From: Verticiella sediminum
GTDB lineage: Bacteria; Pseudomonadota; Gammaproteobacteria; Burkholderiales; Burkholderiaceae_B
Length of the DNA: 64,000 bases
Direction of reading: 5' to 3'
Assembly (NCBI RefSeq): GCF_007558815.1
Contig: NZ_VLTJ01000042.1
Span: forward strand, 62,001 to 126,000
The position numbers and the translations under genes are program-made. Within the stretch, counting starts at the first letter, position 1. Every line of letters begins with the position of its first letter. A model generated the notes under the pieces. It was not told where the DNA came from and ran no database searches. It saw only the letters and a program-made list of their open reading frames with translations. Shown here one piece after another: positions 16,355-24,735 of the stretch.

Positions 16355-18331
16355 TCAACCCGCAGGACGGCCCGGGTTGCCCGTTGCGGTAAACATGGCC
16401 GCATGCTCGCTGAACTCCCGGGCGGCCAGCCCGAGCAGCCAGCGGATCCTGGTCGTCTGCTCGCCGTCGGGTCGATTGCCCTGCGGATCGGCCTGGCCAA
16501 GTCGCCGGGCACACTCTCGCAATATCACGCCCGCGCGATGCGGGTCGTCGAGCGGCGCGCAGGCCAGGCGAAGCGTTTCCCGAACGGCGTCGCGCGCCAG
16601 GGGCGCCAGATCCGCCGTCTGCATTTCCCCCAGCCTGAAAAGCGCATGGCCCAGCGTCAGCGCGGCCAGGGCATCCTCGACCTGCTGTACCTGCCCGCGC
16701 GACCGGACCGCGAGGCTGAAGACCAGGTAGCGCAAGCGTGCGAGATGGCGCTCGGCCCATGGCGTCCCGGCGCGGATCGAGATCGCCGAGATCTCGCGGC
16801 GGATGGAGGCGCGCAGATGCATTCTGCGGCGGGCCGGGTTCATCGGCAGCAGCCAGCGGTAGAGCGCGTAGTTCAGCACGATCCCGGCCAGCAGCAGCGC
16901 TTCGTTGGCGACGATGGGAGGCAGCGTGCTCACACTCGTATCTACCGGCCGCGCCATGACCGCGAAGAGCATGTTGAAGGCCAGACCGATGACCAGTGTG
17001 GCTGGCCTGCTCTGCAGCAACGAGGCGATGAACACGAACGGCACCGCCAGCAGCAGCGAAAGCCAGGCGTCCCCGACTTCCGGCACCACCACCAGGCGCC
17101 AGATCACCGCCGGGATCGCGGCGGCCAGGCCACCCAGGAAGATCTGCCGAACGGCGGGCGCGGGCTCGTCCACCATGGAGAACAGCACCGTAAAGATGCA
17201 GGTTCCAAGCAGCAGGTAACGCATGGGCTCCCAGTCGATGGCAAGCCAGGCGAGCCCGGCGACCGAGGCGGCGATCGCCCCGCGCAGCATCGCCAGCCGC
17301 AAGCCGGCGATCTCCGGGTGGGGCCGTGACGCCTGCGGCGCGGATTCACCTTTCCCCTCCGAGAACCGCCGGTAAACGCGGGCGGTGCGTGCGAGCAGCA
17401 TCCGCATCTCGCCCAGCACGGGCGACAGCACCGGATCGGATGCTTCCAGTTGTCGGGATGCTGCATCGATCGCTTCGACGTCGAGAACACCCTCGGCGGT
17501 CAGTACGTTCGCAGATGCGTCGAACGCCTCGCGCAGCGCCATCAGGCCTGCATGCCCCGGCGCCTGCGAAGAGGCTTCGCGCGAACGGATCGCGCGGGCG
17601 ACGACGATCAGGTCGAGAAGGAATGCGAACAGCGCGTTCATTTCCCCGAGCCTGCGCCGGCCGGCGATCGATCCGGCGACGGCATCCTCGGCCGAGGCCT
17701 CGACGGCGGCGAGGGACAGCAGGAATTCGCGTTCCCGCGTCAGTGGTCGTCCGCTGTCCTCGGTCAGGGCATCGGCGATCAGCGTGAGCGCTTGTGTCGC
17801 CACCGTCCGGGCCCGGCCGGCGATGGCCGGGCCCGATGTGGGCGGGCCGAGGGCGATCGCCACGCCGACCGCCGAGACGACGCCGATGAGGTTGTCCAGA
17901 ACCCGTGCAGCGGCGAACGTCGAGGGGTCGAGGGTCGTGCCCAGGGTCAACGCCACGATGACGGCGGAACTCAGCCCACACAGCGCCGCGCCATACGCGC
18001 GTTGGTGACGCATCGCATTGGCGACGCCGCAGCAGACAGCGATCCAGGCGGCAAGTCCCGCCAGCGACACGGCGGACGATCCGCTTCCGGCGATTACCAG
18101 CAGCGCTCCCGCCACGGCGCCGACCAGGGTTCCGATCAGTTGCGCCAGACTGCGCTCGAACAGCAGTCCCCTCGGCGGCTGCCCGATCATCCAGACCGCC
18201 ATGGCCGCCCACCACGGGCTTTCCATCCCCAACGCTGTCGCGACCGACATCGCGATCATCGAGGCCAGTGTCAGGCGAATGGCGATGTTGCACGCCGCGG
18301 AATTGAGGAAAGTAGCAATCAGGGGCTTCAA
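16355..18331 (-). CDS. FUSC-family aromatic-acid exporter (AaeB-like)
   Basis: A large inner-membrane protein with two sets of hydrophobic helices separated by a soluble segment of about 200 residues, the FUSC/AaeB layout. The first helices carry WWAAMAVWMIGQPPRGLLFER, close to the family signature; the second set begins near residue 335. Characterised relatives export aromatic carboxylic acids. I favour the TTG at 18331 (MKPLIATFLNSAACNIAIRL) because it places the first helix at the usual distance. The frame is open up to an ATG at 18469, but that extension is cysteine-rich and unlike the family. No HlyD-type adaptor gene is adjacent. Confidence 0.8.
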   Translation of the reverse strand: MKPLIATFLNSAACNIAIRLTLASMIAMSVATALGMESPWWAAMAVWMIGQPPRGLLFERSLAQLIGTLVGAVAGALLVIAGSGSSAVSLAGLAAWIAVCCGVANAMRHQRAYGAALCGLSSAVIVALTLGTTLDPSTFAAARVLDNLIGVVSAVGVAIALGPPTSGPAIAGRARTVATQALTLIADALTEDSGRPLTREREFLLSLAAVEASAEDAVAGSIAGRRRLGEMNALFAFLLDLIVVARAIRSREASSQAPGHAGLMALREAFDASANVLTAEGVLDVEAIDAASRQLEASDPVLSPVLGEMRMLLARTARVYRRFSEGKGESAPQASRPHPEIAGLRLAMLRGAIAASVAGLAWLAIDWEPMRYLLLGTCIFTVLFSMVDEPAPAVRQIFLGGLAAAIPAVIWRLVVVPEVGDAWLSLLLAVPFVFIASLLQSRPATLVIGLAFNMLFAVMARPVDTSVSTLPPIVANEALLLAGIVLNYALYRWLLPMNPARRRMHLRASIRREISAISIRAGTPWAERHLARLRYLVFSLAVRSRGQVQQVEDALAALTLGHALFRLGEMQTADLAPLARDAVRETLRLACAPLDDPHRAGVILRECARRLGQADPQGNRPDGEQTTRIRWLLGLAAREFSEHAAMFTATGNPGRPAG

Positions 18332-18488
18332 GGGAGTATCAGGTGCGAGCGGCGTCCCGGTCTTGCTGAACCGCCAGGGTCGCGCAGAACTCCCAACGCA
18401 GCAGCGGCACCAGCCGGAACAGTCGAAAAAAGATCGCTGGCTCATTCCCGACAAGCAAGCGACAGCCATGAACGGACAGCGTTGCCGC

Positions 18489-18754
18489 TCAGAATGGATA
18501 CGGCTGGGCTGGGTCCTCTAGCGTGATCCACTTGATCTCGGTGAACTCGTCGATGACCGCACGCCTGTCGAGGGGCCAGTAGCCGACCAGGATGCGAACG
18601 CCTTGGCCGCCGATTCGGCGGCCGCGAGCGCATCGGCAACTGAGGCGGCCGCGCCGGTGCTCACCAATTCGCCGCTGACGGGGTGGCGCCGTTCGAAGGT
18701 GGCGCCGTTCTCTGCGGCACGGGGGATGTTGTCGATGACGAGTTCTGTTTGCAT
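18489..18754 (-). pseudogene. Aldehyde dehydrogenase with the middle deleted
   Basis: The 5' part encodes a normal aldehyde dehydrogenase N-terminus (MQTELVIDNIPRAAENGATF, then the HPVSGEL segment to FASWSATGP). Within a few bases the frame changes to RAVIDEFTEIKWITLEDPAQ and ends PYPF-stop, the usual C-terminus of vanillin/salicylaldehyde-type enzymes. About 400 residues, including the catalytic Cys and Glu, are missing between them. A single deletion keeping both ends explains this. Confidence 0.8.
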
Positions 18755-18809
18755 GGTTGTCTCTTCTCTAAAACTGGGTGTCGGCCTGGGAAAGGCGCCT
18801 GGGTAGCAC

Positions 18810-19015
18810 TCAGAGCGAGTTGGCGAAACGCAGGATGGGCTTGATGGTGACGCCGCTTTTGCTGTCGGCCATGGCCTGGTTCAGCGCCTCGAAGCGATAG
18901 AACTTGACCAGCCGGTCGAGCGGGAAGCGGCCCTGCCGGGACCGCTCGATCAGCTCGGGAATGAAAGTGCGCGAGACTACGTCGCCCTGCACGATCCCCA
19001 TGATGCGGCGGCCGG
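18810..19015 (-). pseudogene. Zinc-type alcohol dehydrogenase, C-terminal remnant
   Basis: Encodes RIMGIVQGDVVSRTFIPELI followed by RQGRFPLDRLVKFYRFEALN and SGVTIKPILRF. This is the last 60 residues of an aryl-alcohol-dehydrogenase-like zinc enzyme. The catalytic zinc domain is absent. Its upstream end joins directly onto a PQQ dehydrogenase fragment in the same orientation. Confidence 0.75.
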
Positions 19016-19460
19016 GAATCCGGTACCGATGGCCGGCATGCCCACCAGATACGGCTGCGTTGGGCTGACCCGGTCGCCTTCCTGGTGTTCCTGCGGGACA
19101 GACTTCTCCTGGACTTCGGCCCGCGGCAAGCCGTCGCGGCGGTCGAGCAGGCAGACCTGGTCGCGCTTGGTGACCTGCACCAGCGCCGGCATGGTGCCGC
19201 CCTGGCCGTCGGGGAGGTCGACCAGCACCGGCTGCGAGGGCACGTCGTAGTCCCGAAGGTCCGTGGTGCGCGGTCTGGAACTCCCAGCGCACCCGGCCGG
19301 TGGCCGGTTCCAGGCTGTCGACGTTGTCGCGGTTGATCTGCGTCTCGAGCGCGAAGCGCGCTCCCCGCGCGGTGCGGCCGTAATACTGCCATGCCGAAAG
19401 CTCTGGTGCCCGTGGCTCTCCAGCCGCTGCCACCGAAGCGATGGCGCCATTGCGGGTCAC
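19016..19460 (-). pseudogene. PQQ-dependent dehydrogenase fragment (N-terminal motif joined to middle, frameshifted)
   Basis: The minus strand reads WQYYGRTARGARFALETQIN, the start of a quinoprotein propeller, then jumps within a few residues to ATGRVRWEFQTAHH. That segment normally lies about 200 residues further on. A one-base frameshift near 19262 follows, and the protein continues as DYDVPSQPVLVDLPDGQGG up to SPTQPYLVGMPAIGT. It is a second, broken member of the family of the intact gene at 13551 and clearly diverged from it. Confidence 0.75.
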
Positions 19461-19658
19461 GCTGTGTGCAAGGACCTGCGTGGCGCCTCCGGCGCGGGCC
19501 CGTTCTTGTCCTCGGACATCTTGTTGGATCCATGCGTTGGGCTGATACGCAGCATGTTCGGCGCGAAGGGTGAATGGCGTCGATCGTGCTGCGCCGGGCT
19601 GGCCGGGAGTGATGTGCCGCGGGGAGGTTTTCGTGCAGGGGCCCGCGGCAATGGGCGA

Positions 19659-19859
19659 TCAGCTTTCCTCTGGCTTCGCTTGCCCGAAGAGCTTTCCTGC
19701 ACCCGCCCAATCCGAAGGGGCGACATCCTCGAAGATCACATAGATGTAGTTTGGATCCGTCCCGGTGTTCTTGACGATGCTCTCGGTGATCTCGGCGGCG
19801 ACGGCCTGCTTTGCCTTGGTGTCCTTGCCCTCGAACCAGCTGACGCGTACTACAGGCAT
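19659..19859 (-). CDS. 4-oxalocrotonate tautomerase-family enzyme
   Basis: A 66-residue protein beginning MPVVRVSWFEGKD. The proline after the initiator Met is the catalytic base of this superfamily once Met is removed. Length and the VIFEDV segment also fit. The ATG at 19859 has GAGAGGAATTGAAC upstream. Family members isomerise dienol or keto acids in aromatic catabolism. It faces a LysR gene across a 256-base region containing a LysR-type site. It looks intact although its downstream neighbours are debris. Confidence 0.88.
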   Translation of the reverse strand: MPVVRVSWFEGKDTKAKQAVAAEITESIVKNTGTDPNYIYVIFEDVAPSDWAGAGKLFGQAKPEES

Positions 19860-20073
19860 GTTCAATTCCTCTCTTGGTGATGAAGTGGAAGTGCCAGCTC
19901 CCATGGCCTGGCACGCGCGGCGCAAACCGAGTCAGTTCCGATCCACAGCCGGATCGGTCTTCCTACCGATCGCGGCCCAATGAATGAAGCCTTGATCGCA
20001 CGCCTGGTTGCTTGGTGCTCCAAGACGATGTTGATCATATTTGTTGCCCAAATATTGATAAAGGCGGATTCAA

Positions 20074-20090
20074 TCTACAATTGGTAGATA
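20074..20090. promoter_or_regulatory. LysR-type operator (ATCTAC-N5-GTAGAT)
   Basis: A perfect interrupted palindrome, ATCTACAATTGGTAGAT, containing the T-N11-A core of LysR sites. It lies 26 bases upstream of the LysR start and 215 bases upstream of the divergent tautomerase. It probably mediates autoregulation and control of the tautomerase. Confidence 0.6.
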
Positions 20091-20115
20091 TTAATTCCAC
20101 TGTTGATAATGGCAC

Positions 20116-21036
20116 ATGGCTGGGCAGCGCGTGTCCCCGGACTCACTCTCAGGCGTTGGCGCGTTCGTCGCCGTGGTTCGAGCAGGCAGCTTTACCCTGG
20201 CGGCCGAACGCCTGGGCGTGACCAAGTCGGCCGTTGGAAAAAGCATCAACCGTCTCGAGGAACGCCTCGGGGTGAAGCTCATCCGGCGTACGACGCGGCG
20301 CCTTCAACTGACATTCGACGGCGAGGCGTATTTCCAGGCCTGTTCGGTGGCGCTGGATGGAATTGCGGCAGCGCAGGCGCAGATCACGCCGTACGATCAG
20401 GTCCTGCGGGGCCGGGTGCACATCGACATGCCGATGGCGTTCGGCAAGAGTGTGCTGCTGCCCATCCTGCTGGAAATGGCAGCGCCGCACCCCGAACTGG
20501 CCCTGACGATGAGCTTCAACGATGCCACCGTCGATCTCATGCGGGCCGAGGCGGATCTTGTGATCCGCTTCGGCCGGCTTCCCGACAGCGGCCATCTGGT
20601 CGCCCGCAAGCTGACCAGCCAGGAACGCCTGATCTGCGGCTCTCCCGGCTACCTGCAGACGCACGGCGTGCCGATGAACCTGTCCGATCTCAACGGCCAT
20701 CGATGCATCGTCGGGACGACCCACGGGCCGCCACAGCAATGGACAGTGCAGGACGGTGGGCAGGTGACGCACATCACGCCGCCCGCCACACACCAACTGA
20801 GCGATGGCGAGTCGATCGTGGAGACGGCCTTGGCAGGGTTCGGCCTGTGCCAGATGCCCGTGTCGCTGTTGCGGTCCCACATCGAGCAAGGCCGGTTGGT
20901 GCCCGTTCTTCAGGCCTATTCCGGCGTCCTGGTCGACATCCACATACTCTGGGTTCGCCAGTCCGCTCTCGCACCCAGAGTCCGCTATGTGATCGACCAA
21001 CTCATGGAGTGCGCGGAACGGGGCGAACTGGATTAA
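20116..21036 (+). CDS. LysR-family transcriptional regulator
   Basis: A 306-residue regulator with an N-terminal winged helix-turn-helix (TLAAERLGVTKSAVGKSINR) and the CrgA/AaeR-like effector-binding domain. It is divergent from the tautomerase gene, with a matching palindromic site between them. The likely inducer is an aromatic or keto acid handled by the neighbouring enzymes, but this is inferred from position only. Confidence 0.9.
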   Translation: MAGQRVSPDSLSGVGAFVAVVRAGSFTLAAERLGVTKSAVGKSINRLEERLGVKLIRRTTRRLQLTFDGEAYFQACSVALDGIAAAQAQITPYDQVLRGRVHIDMPMAFGKSVLLPILLEMAAPHPELALTMSFNDATVDLMRAEADLVIRFGRLPDSGHLVARKLTSQERLICGSPGYLQTHGVPMNLSDLNGHRCIVGTTHGPPQQWTVQDGGQVTHITPPATHQLSDGESIVETALAGFGLCQMPVSLLRSHIEQGRLVPVLQAYSGVLVDIHILWVRQSALAPRVRYVIDQLMECAERGELD

Positions 21037-21135
21037 GCGATTTCACTTGGGGCTTGACTTGGTGCTCTAGCGCCCGTCGCACTGAATAACAGCCCTCCAA
21101 GGGAGTGCCTCGCTTCCTCCTGATCTGCCTGTGCG

Positions 21136-21278
21136 GTGGTTGCACTGCTGGCCTGGGCGCTGTACCTGGGCAAGCTGTCAGCCTTCGCGGTGCTGCCAAG
21201 CCCGAGGAAGCCGCGCTGCGCGAGCGCTTCGGCACCGACTTTGATGCCTACGCCGCGCGCGTGCGGCGCTGGCTGTAA
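21136..21278 (+). pseudogene. Isoprenylcysteine carboxyl methyltransferase-like remnant, internally deleted
   Basis: The sequence reads VVALLAWALYLGKLSAFAVL, a transmembrane segment of the ICMT/phospholipid methyltransferase family. It then shifts frame near 21196 and reads KPEEAALRERFGTDFDAYAA, ending RVRRWL-stop. The second part is the typical C-terminus of the family. The N-terminal part and the loop joining the two segments are missing. Confidence 0.65.
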
Positions 21279-21321
21279 AACCCGTCATCCTTCTCCCTTC
21301 ATCGATCTCTGGAGTACCGCC

Positions 21322-21564
21322 ATGACCTGGCCTCCGAATCTGCAAAACATCACCCTGCCAGTCACTGGCATGAACTGCGGCGGCTGCGGGGGCAGCGTGG
21401 ACGAGGCCGTGCGCGCGCTGTCGGGCATCGCCGACGTGCAGGCGCTGGCGGCCTTCGGCCTGCTGCCACCCATTCATGCGGCGGCGCTGCAGTCGATCCC
21501 GGATATCGGCATCCTCGCCCACTCGTCCCGACTGCTCCGCAACCGGGAGACCGCCAATGGCTGA
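21322..21564 (+). pseudogene. P-type metal ATPase reduced to its metal-binding N-terminus and C-terminal tail
   Basis: An 80-residue open frame. Residues 1-40 form the start of a heavy-metal-associated domain with GMNCGGC. It then switches in frame to LAAFGLLPPIHAAALQSIPD and ILAHSSRLLR, which resembles the last helix and tail of Cd/Zn/Cu-transporting P1B ATPases. The phosphorylation domain and metal channel are gone. The stop overlaps the DsbB start, as expected if a full-length ATPase once headed the operon. The frame may still be translated as a small metal-binding protein. Confidence 0.7.
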
Positions 21565-22000
21565 GGCAGCGGTATCGGATCGAGACAGGGGGGGCTGGGC
21601 ACCGCTGTTCGCCGCCTGGCTGGTCGCATTGATCGCCTCGCTCGCAGTGCTCTTCGTGGGCGAGGTCATGGACCAGACGCCCTGCAACCTGTGCTGGTTC
21701 CAGCGTACCTTCATGTTTCCGCTGGCCATCGTGCTGGGCGTGGCCAGCCTGCGCGCGGACTCGGCCGCATGGCGCTATGCGCTACCGCTGGCCGTCGGTG
21801 GCCTGCTGGTGGCGGGCTTCCACAGCCTGCTCTACCTGGGCGTGATCCCCGAGCGCATCATGCCCTGCAGCCAGGGCGTGTCCTGCACCAGTGCCGACAT
21901 GACCATCCTAGGCGGCCTGCCGCTGCCCCTGCTGGCGCTGGCCGCCTTCGGCGCCATCGCCACGCTGCTTCTCATGACCCGTTCCAGGACCTCCCTATGA
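21557..22000 (+). CDS. DsbB-family disulfide bond formation protein
   Basis: A 147-residue inner-membrane protein with four hydrophobic helices. The first redox pair is Cys43/Cys46 (TPCNLCW) and the second is in MPCSQGVSC, as in DsbB/BdbC. It should reoxidise a DsbA-type partner using quinone. It overlaps the ATPase remnant at the start and the DsbA gene at the end (ATGA at 21997-22000), so it belongs to a tight operon. It appears intact. Confidence 0.9.
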   Translation: MAEAAVSDRDRGGWAPLFAAWLVALIASLAVLFVGEVMDQTPCNLCWFQRTFMFPLAIVLGVASLRADSAAWRYALPLAVGGLLVAGFHSLLYLGVIPERIMPCSQGVSCTSADMTILGGLPLPLLALAAFGAIATLLLMTRSRTSL

Positions 22001-22662
22001 CCCGACGCACCACGATCGTTCTCCTCACCGCACTCGTCGCCCTGGCGGCTTTCGCCACGGCCGTCTTTCTCTACCAGCGCCACGACCGGCAGCAGGCGGC
22101 CGAGCGGGCCGCAACACAGTTCGATGTCATGGTCCGGGAGCACTCACCCGTCCAGGGACCTGCGAATGCCCCGGTCACCATCGTCGAATTCTTCGACCCG
22201 GCCTGCGAGGCCTGCCGGGCCTTCCATCCCTACGTCAAGCAGATCCTGGCCGCCTACCCTCAAGATGCGCGCCTCGTGATCCGCTACGTGCCATTCCATC
22301 GTGAGCCATCGGTCGCCGGGGTGCAGATCCTCGAAGCAGCGCGGCAGCAGAACCGCTTCGAGCCTGTCATGGACGCATTGATGCAGTCTCAGCCGGTCTG
22401 GGCCAGCCACAGCAACTCCGCCACCGAGCGGGCCTGGGAATTCGCCCGGGCGGCAGGATTGGATCTGGAACAAGCCCGGGCCTATGTGGCCACGGGTGCG
22501 GTCGACAAGGTGCTGGCGCAGGACGTGGCCGACCTGGAGGCGGTGGGCGTGCGCGCCACGCCTACCTTCTTCGTCAATGGCAAGCCGTTGCCCGAGCCGG
22601 ATCCGCGCGTGCTGCTGGAGATGGTCAAGAGCGAGGCCGAACGCGCACGCAAGGCGCCATGA
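21997..22662 (+). CDS. DsbA-family thiol:disulfide oxidoreductase
   Basis: A 221-residue protein with an N-terminal membrane anchor or uncleaved signal (residues 7-26), a thioredoxin fold, an active site Cys70-Glu-Ala-Cys73, and the cis-proline region GVRATPTFFVNG near residue 190. Together with the overlapping DsbB it forms a self-contained disulfide-forming pair. Such pairs occur in metal-resistance islands next to P-type ATPases, which fits the remnant directly upstream. Confidence 0.9.
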   Translation: MTRRTTIVLLTALVALAAFATAVFLYQRHDRQQAAERAATQFDVMVREHSPVQGPANAPVTIVEFFDPACEACRAFHPYVKQILAAYPQDARLVIRYVPFHREPSVAGVQILEAARQQNRFEPVMDALMQSQPVWASHSNSATERAWEFARAAGLDLEQARAYVATGAVDKVLAQDVADLEAVGVRATPTFFVNGKPLPEPDPRVLLEMVKSEAERARKAP

Positions 22663-22702
22663 GTCGCGTGGCTCTGCGCGCAGGGCCCGGGCATACCCTA
22701 GG

Positions 22703-22730
22703 TTGACGTCCTCTTTCTAATGCATATAGA
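22703..22730 (+). promoter_or_regulatory. Sigma-70-type promoter for the TetR gene
   Basis: TTGACG (22703-22708) and TATAGA (22725-22730) are separated by 16 bases, 40 bases upstream of the TetR start. The whole segment to 22760 is very AT-rich compared with its surroundings and may also contain the TetR operator. Confidence 0.55.
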
Positions 22731-22770
22731 TTAAATAAAGCACATGAATTAAAAAAATCACGGAGACAGC

Positions 22771-23454
22771 ATGGCGCGCGCCGCCGAAACTTCGCTGACC
22801 CTGCTCGAGACGGCCGAACGCCTGTTCGCCGAGCGCGGCATCGAGCACGTGTCGCTGCGCCAGATCGTCCTCGAGAGCGGCCAGCGCAACGTCTCGGCCC
22901 TGCACTATCACTTCGGCTCGCGCGAAGCCCTGGTGTCCGAACTGCTCAACCTGCGCCTCGGCCAGGTCAACGAGCGGCGCAACGCGCTGATCGACCGCCT
23001 GCTCGCCGGGCACCCATGTCCCACCGCCCACCAGTTGCTGAGCGCATCGTTCCGCGCGCTCTGCGAGGTCGTGCGCGACACCGGCTGGGGCGCCTCGTAC
23101 ATCCAGGTCCTGGTCCAGGCCACCTTCAGCCCGCGGCTGCTCGGCGTCGGCGTGATCGCGCGCCAGCGCGTCACCGGCCTGCGCCGTGTGCGCGACATGC
23201 TGCTCACGCAGCTCGGGCATCTGCCGCCTCGCGTGGCCCGCCAGCGGCTGGTCCTGGTCAACGACACAGCCGTCTACAGCATCGCGCACTGGAGCCGCCT
23301 GGCGCACGGACCGGCCGGCGCCGTGCCGCTCGACACCCTGCTCGCGCAGCTCACCGACTTCTGCACCGCCGGCCTGCTCGCTCCCGGCAGCGCGCAGGCC
23401 GATCACAGCGACACCCGCACGGCCCCCACCCTCGCAACCGGAACCTCCAGATGA
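22771..23454 (+). CDS. TetR-family transcriptional regulator
   Basis: A 227-residue regulator with the TetR DNA-binding domain at the N-terminus (ERGIEHVSLRQIVLESGQRN, then ALHYHFGSREAL) and a C-terminal ligand domain. GGAGACAGC precedes the ATG. The stop overlaps the start of the metallo-hydrolase gene in ATGA, so it is the first gene of the cluster and probably its repressor. Confidence 0.88.
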   Translation: MARAAETSLTLLETAERLFAERGIEHVSLRQIVLESGQRNVSALHYHFGSREALVSELLNLRLGQVNERRNALIDRLLAGHPCPTAHQLLSASFRALCEVVRDTGWGASYIQVLVQATFSPRLLGVGVIARQRVTGLRRVRDMLLTQLGHLPPRVARQRLVLVNDTAVYSIAHWSRLAHGPAGAVPLDTLLAQLTDFCTAGLLAPGSAQADHSDTRTAPTLATGTSR

Positions 23455-24713
23455 GCACTACTGCATCCCCCAAGGACGACGCGGCCTTTCTCGTGACGAA
23501 GGAAGGCCTGGAATCCGTGGCCGACGGCATCCACGTCCTGCACGGCCAGGGCCAGTCCCTGGTCGTCGAACTGCCCGACAGCCTGCTCCTGGTGGACACC
23601 GGGCCGGGCGGCAAGGTCACGCGCGGCATGATCGCCCACCTGCGCGAGCATCTGCCCCAGCCCCTGGGTGCGATCGCCTACAGCCACGGCCACATCGGCT
23701 ACAACGCCGGCCTGCCGCTCTGGCTGGCCGACGCCGCCGAGCGCGGCCATGCGCGGCCGCGCGTCATCGCCCACGCCAACGTGCCGCGCCGCTACGCGCG
23801 CTACCGCGCCACCATGCCCCTGCAGGAACGCATGGCCGAAATGCAGTTCCGCACCCGGGCCGGCGCGCTGCGCGGCAAACTGCCGGTGCACGATCCGGAC
23901 GAGGGCTTCGACGACGTCCTGGTGCTCGGCGAAGGCGAGCGCCAGGCGCACCTGCTGTGGGCGCCCTCCGAGACCGACGACGCCATCTCGGTCTGGATGC
24001 CGCACCAGCGCATCCTGTACGGCGGCCCGGCCGTGCTCGACAACATCCCGAACATCGGCACACCGCTGCGCACCCTGCGCCACACGCTGCGCTGGGCCGA
24101 CACGCTGGAGAAGCTGGCCGCGCTGCGCCCGCGCCTGGTGATCCGGGAGTTCGGCCCGCACATCGTGGGCGAGGACGAGGTGCAGACGGTGCTCGGCGGC
24201 ACCGCGCGCGCCCTGCGCTGGCTGCATGCCGAGGTGATCCGCCTGCTCAACGAGGGGCTGGGCGAGCGCGAACTGCTCGCCCGCCTGGAATATCCGCCCG
24301 AGCTCTTCGAGCAGCCCTGGATGAAGCCCACCTATGGCGATCCGGACTTCATCGCCCGCGACATCTACCGCTCCGAGAACGGCTGGTGGGACCGCAACGC
24401 GACCAGCCTGCACCCGGCGCCGCCGCCGGACGTTGCCGCCGAGATTGGCAAGGCCATCCAGGACAAGGGCGCGGTGCTCGCGCATGCGCGCGCGCTGGCC
24501 GAACGCGGCGAGCTGCAGCTCGCCCTGCACGTGGTCGACCTGCTCGCCACCGCCAGCGGCGAGGCGCCCGAGTTCGCCGAGGCCCGCGCGCTGAAGGCGC
24601 AATGGCTGCGCGAGCGCGCCCGCCAGGTGCCGAGCTACGTCTCGCGCAGCCTCTACCACGCCAGCGCCAACATGCTGGAAGACGGCAGCGCCGCCGCCTT
24701 CAGCCTCCGTTAA
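23451..24713 (+). CDS. Metallo-beta-lactamase-fold protein, alkylsulfatase-like, with degenerate metal motif
   Basis: A 420-residue protein whose layout resembles the SdsA1/BDS1 alkylsulfatase group: an N-terminal metallo-beta-lactamase fold followed by a helical domain from about residue 270 with a SLYHASANML motif. The signature HxHxDH is not conserved. Residues 79-84 read HGHIGY, so the Asp and last His are replaced by Gly83 and Tyr84. The later HGRP-type motif is also altered (REFGPHIVG). Either one metal site is lost or the chemistry differs from sulfatases. Its start overlaps the TetR stop and a CoA-ligase gene follows 22 bases later. Confidence 0.75.
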   Translation: MSTTASPKDDAAFLVTKEGLESVADGIHVLHGQGQSLVVELPDSLLLVDTGPGGKVTRGMIAHLREHLPQPLGAIAYSHGHIGYNAGLPLWLADAAERGHARPRVIAHANVPRRYARYRATMPLQERMAEMQFRTRAGALRGKLPVHDPDEGFDDVLVLGEGERQAHLLWAPSETDDAISVWMPHQRILYGGPAVLDNIPNIGTPLRTLRHTLRWADTLEKLAALRPRLVIREFGPHIVGEDEVQTVLGGTARALRWLHAEVIRLLNEGLGERELLARLEYPPELFEQPWMKPTYGDPDFIARDIYRSENGWWDRNATSLHPAPPPDVAAEIGKAIQDKGAVLAHARALAERGELQLALHVVDLLATASGEAPEFAEARALKAQWLRERARQVPSYVSRSLYHASANMLEDGSAAAFSLR

Positions 24714-24735
24714 GCCCGCCACCGCCGTGTCCACC

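Noticed and set aside
18332-18469. Extension of the FUSC protein to the ATG at 18469
   Set aside because: The extra 46 residues are Cys/Trp-rich and unlike the short cytoplasmic N-terminus of the family; a TTG at 18331 gives the expected start.
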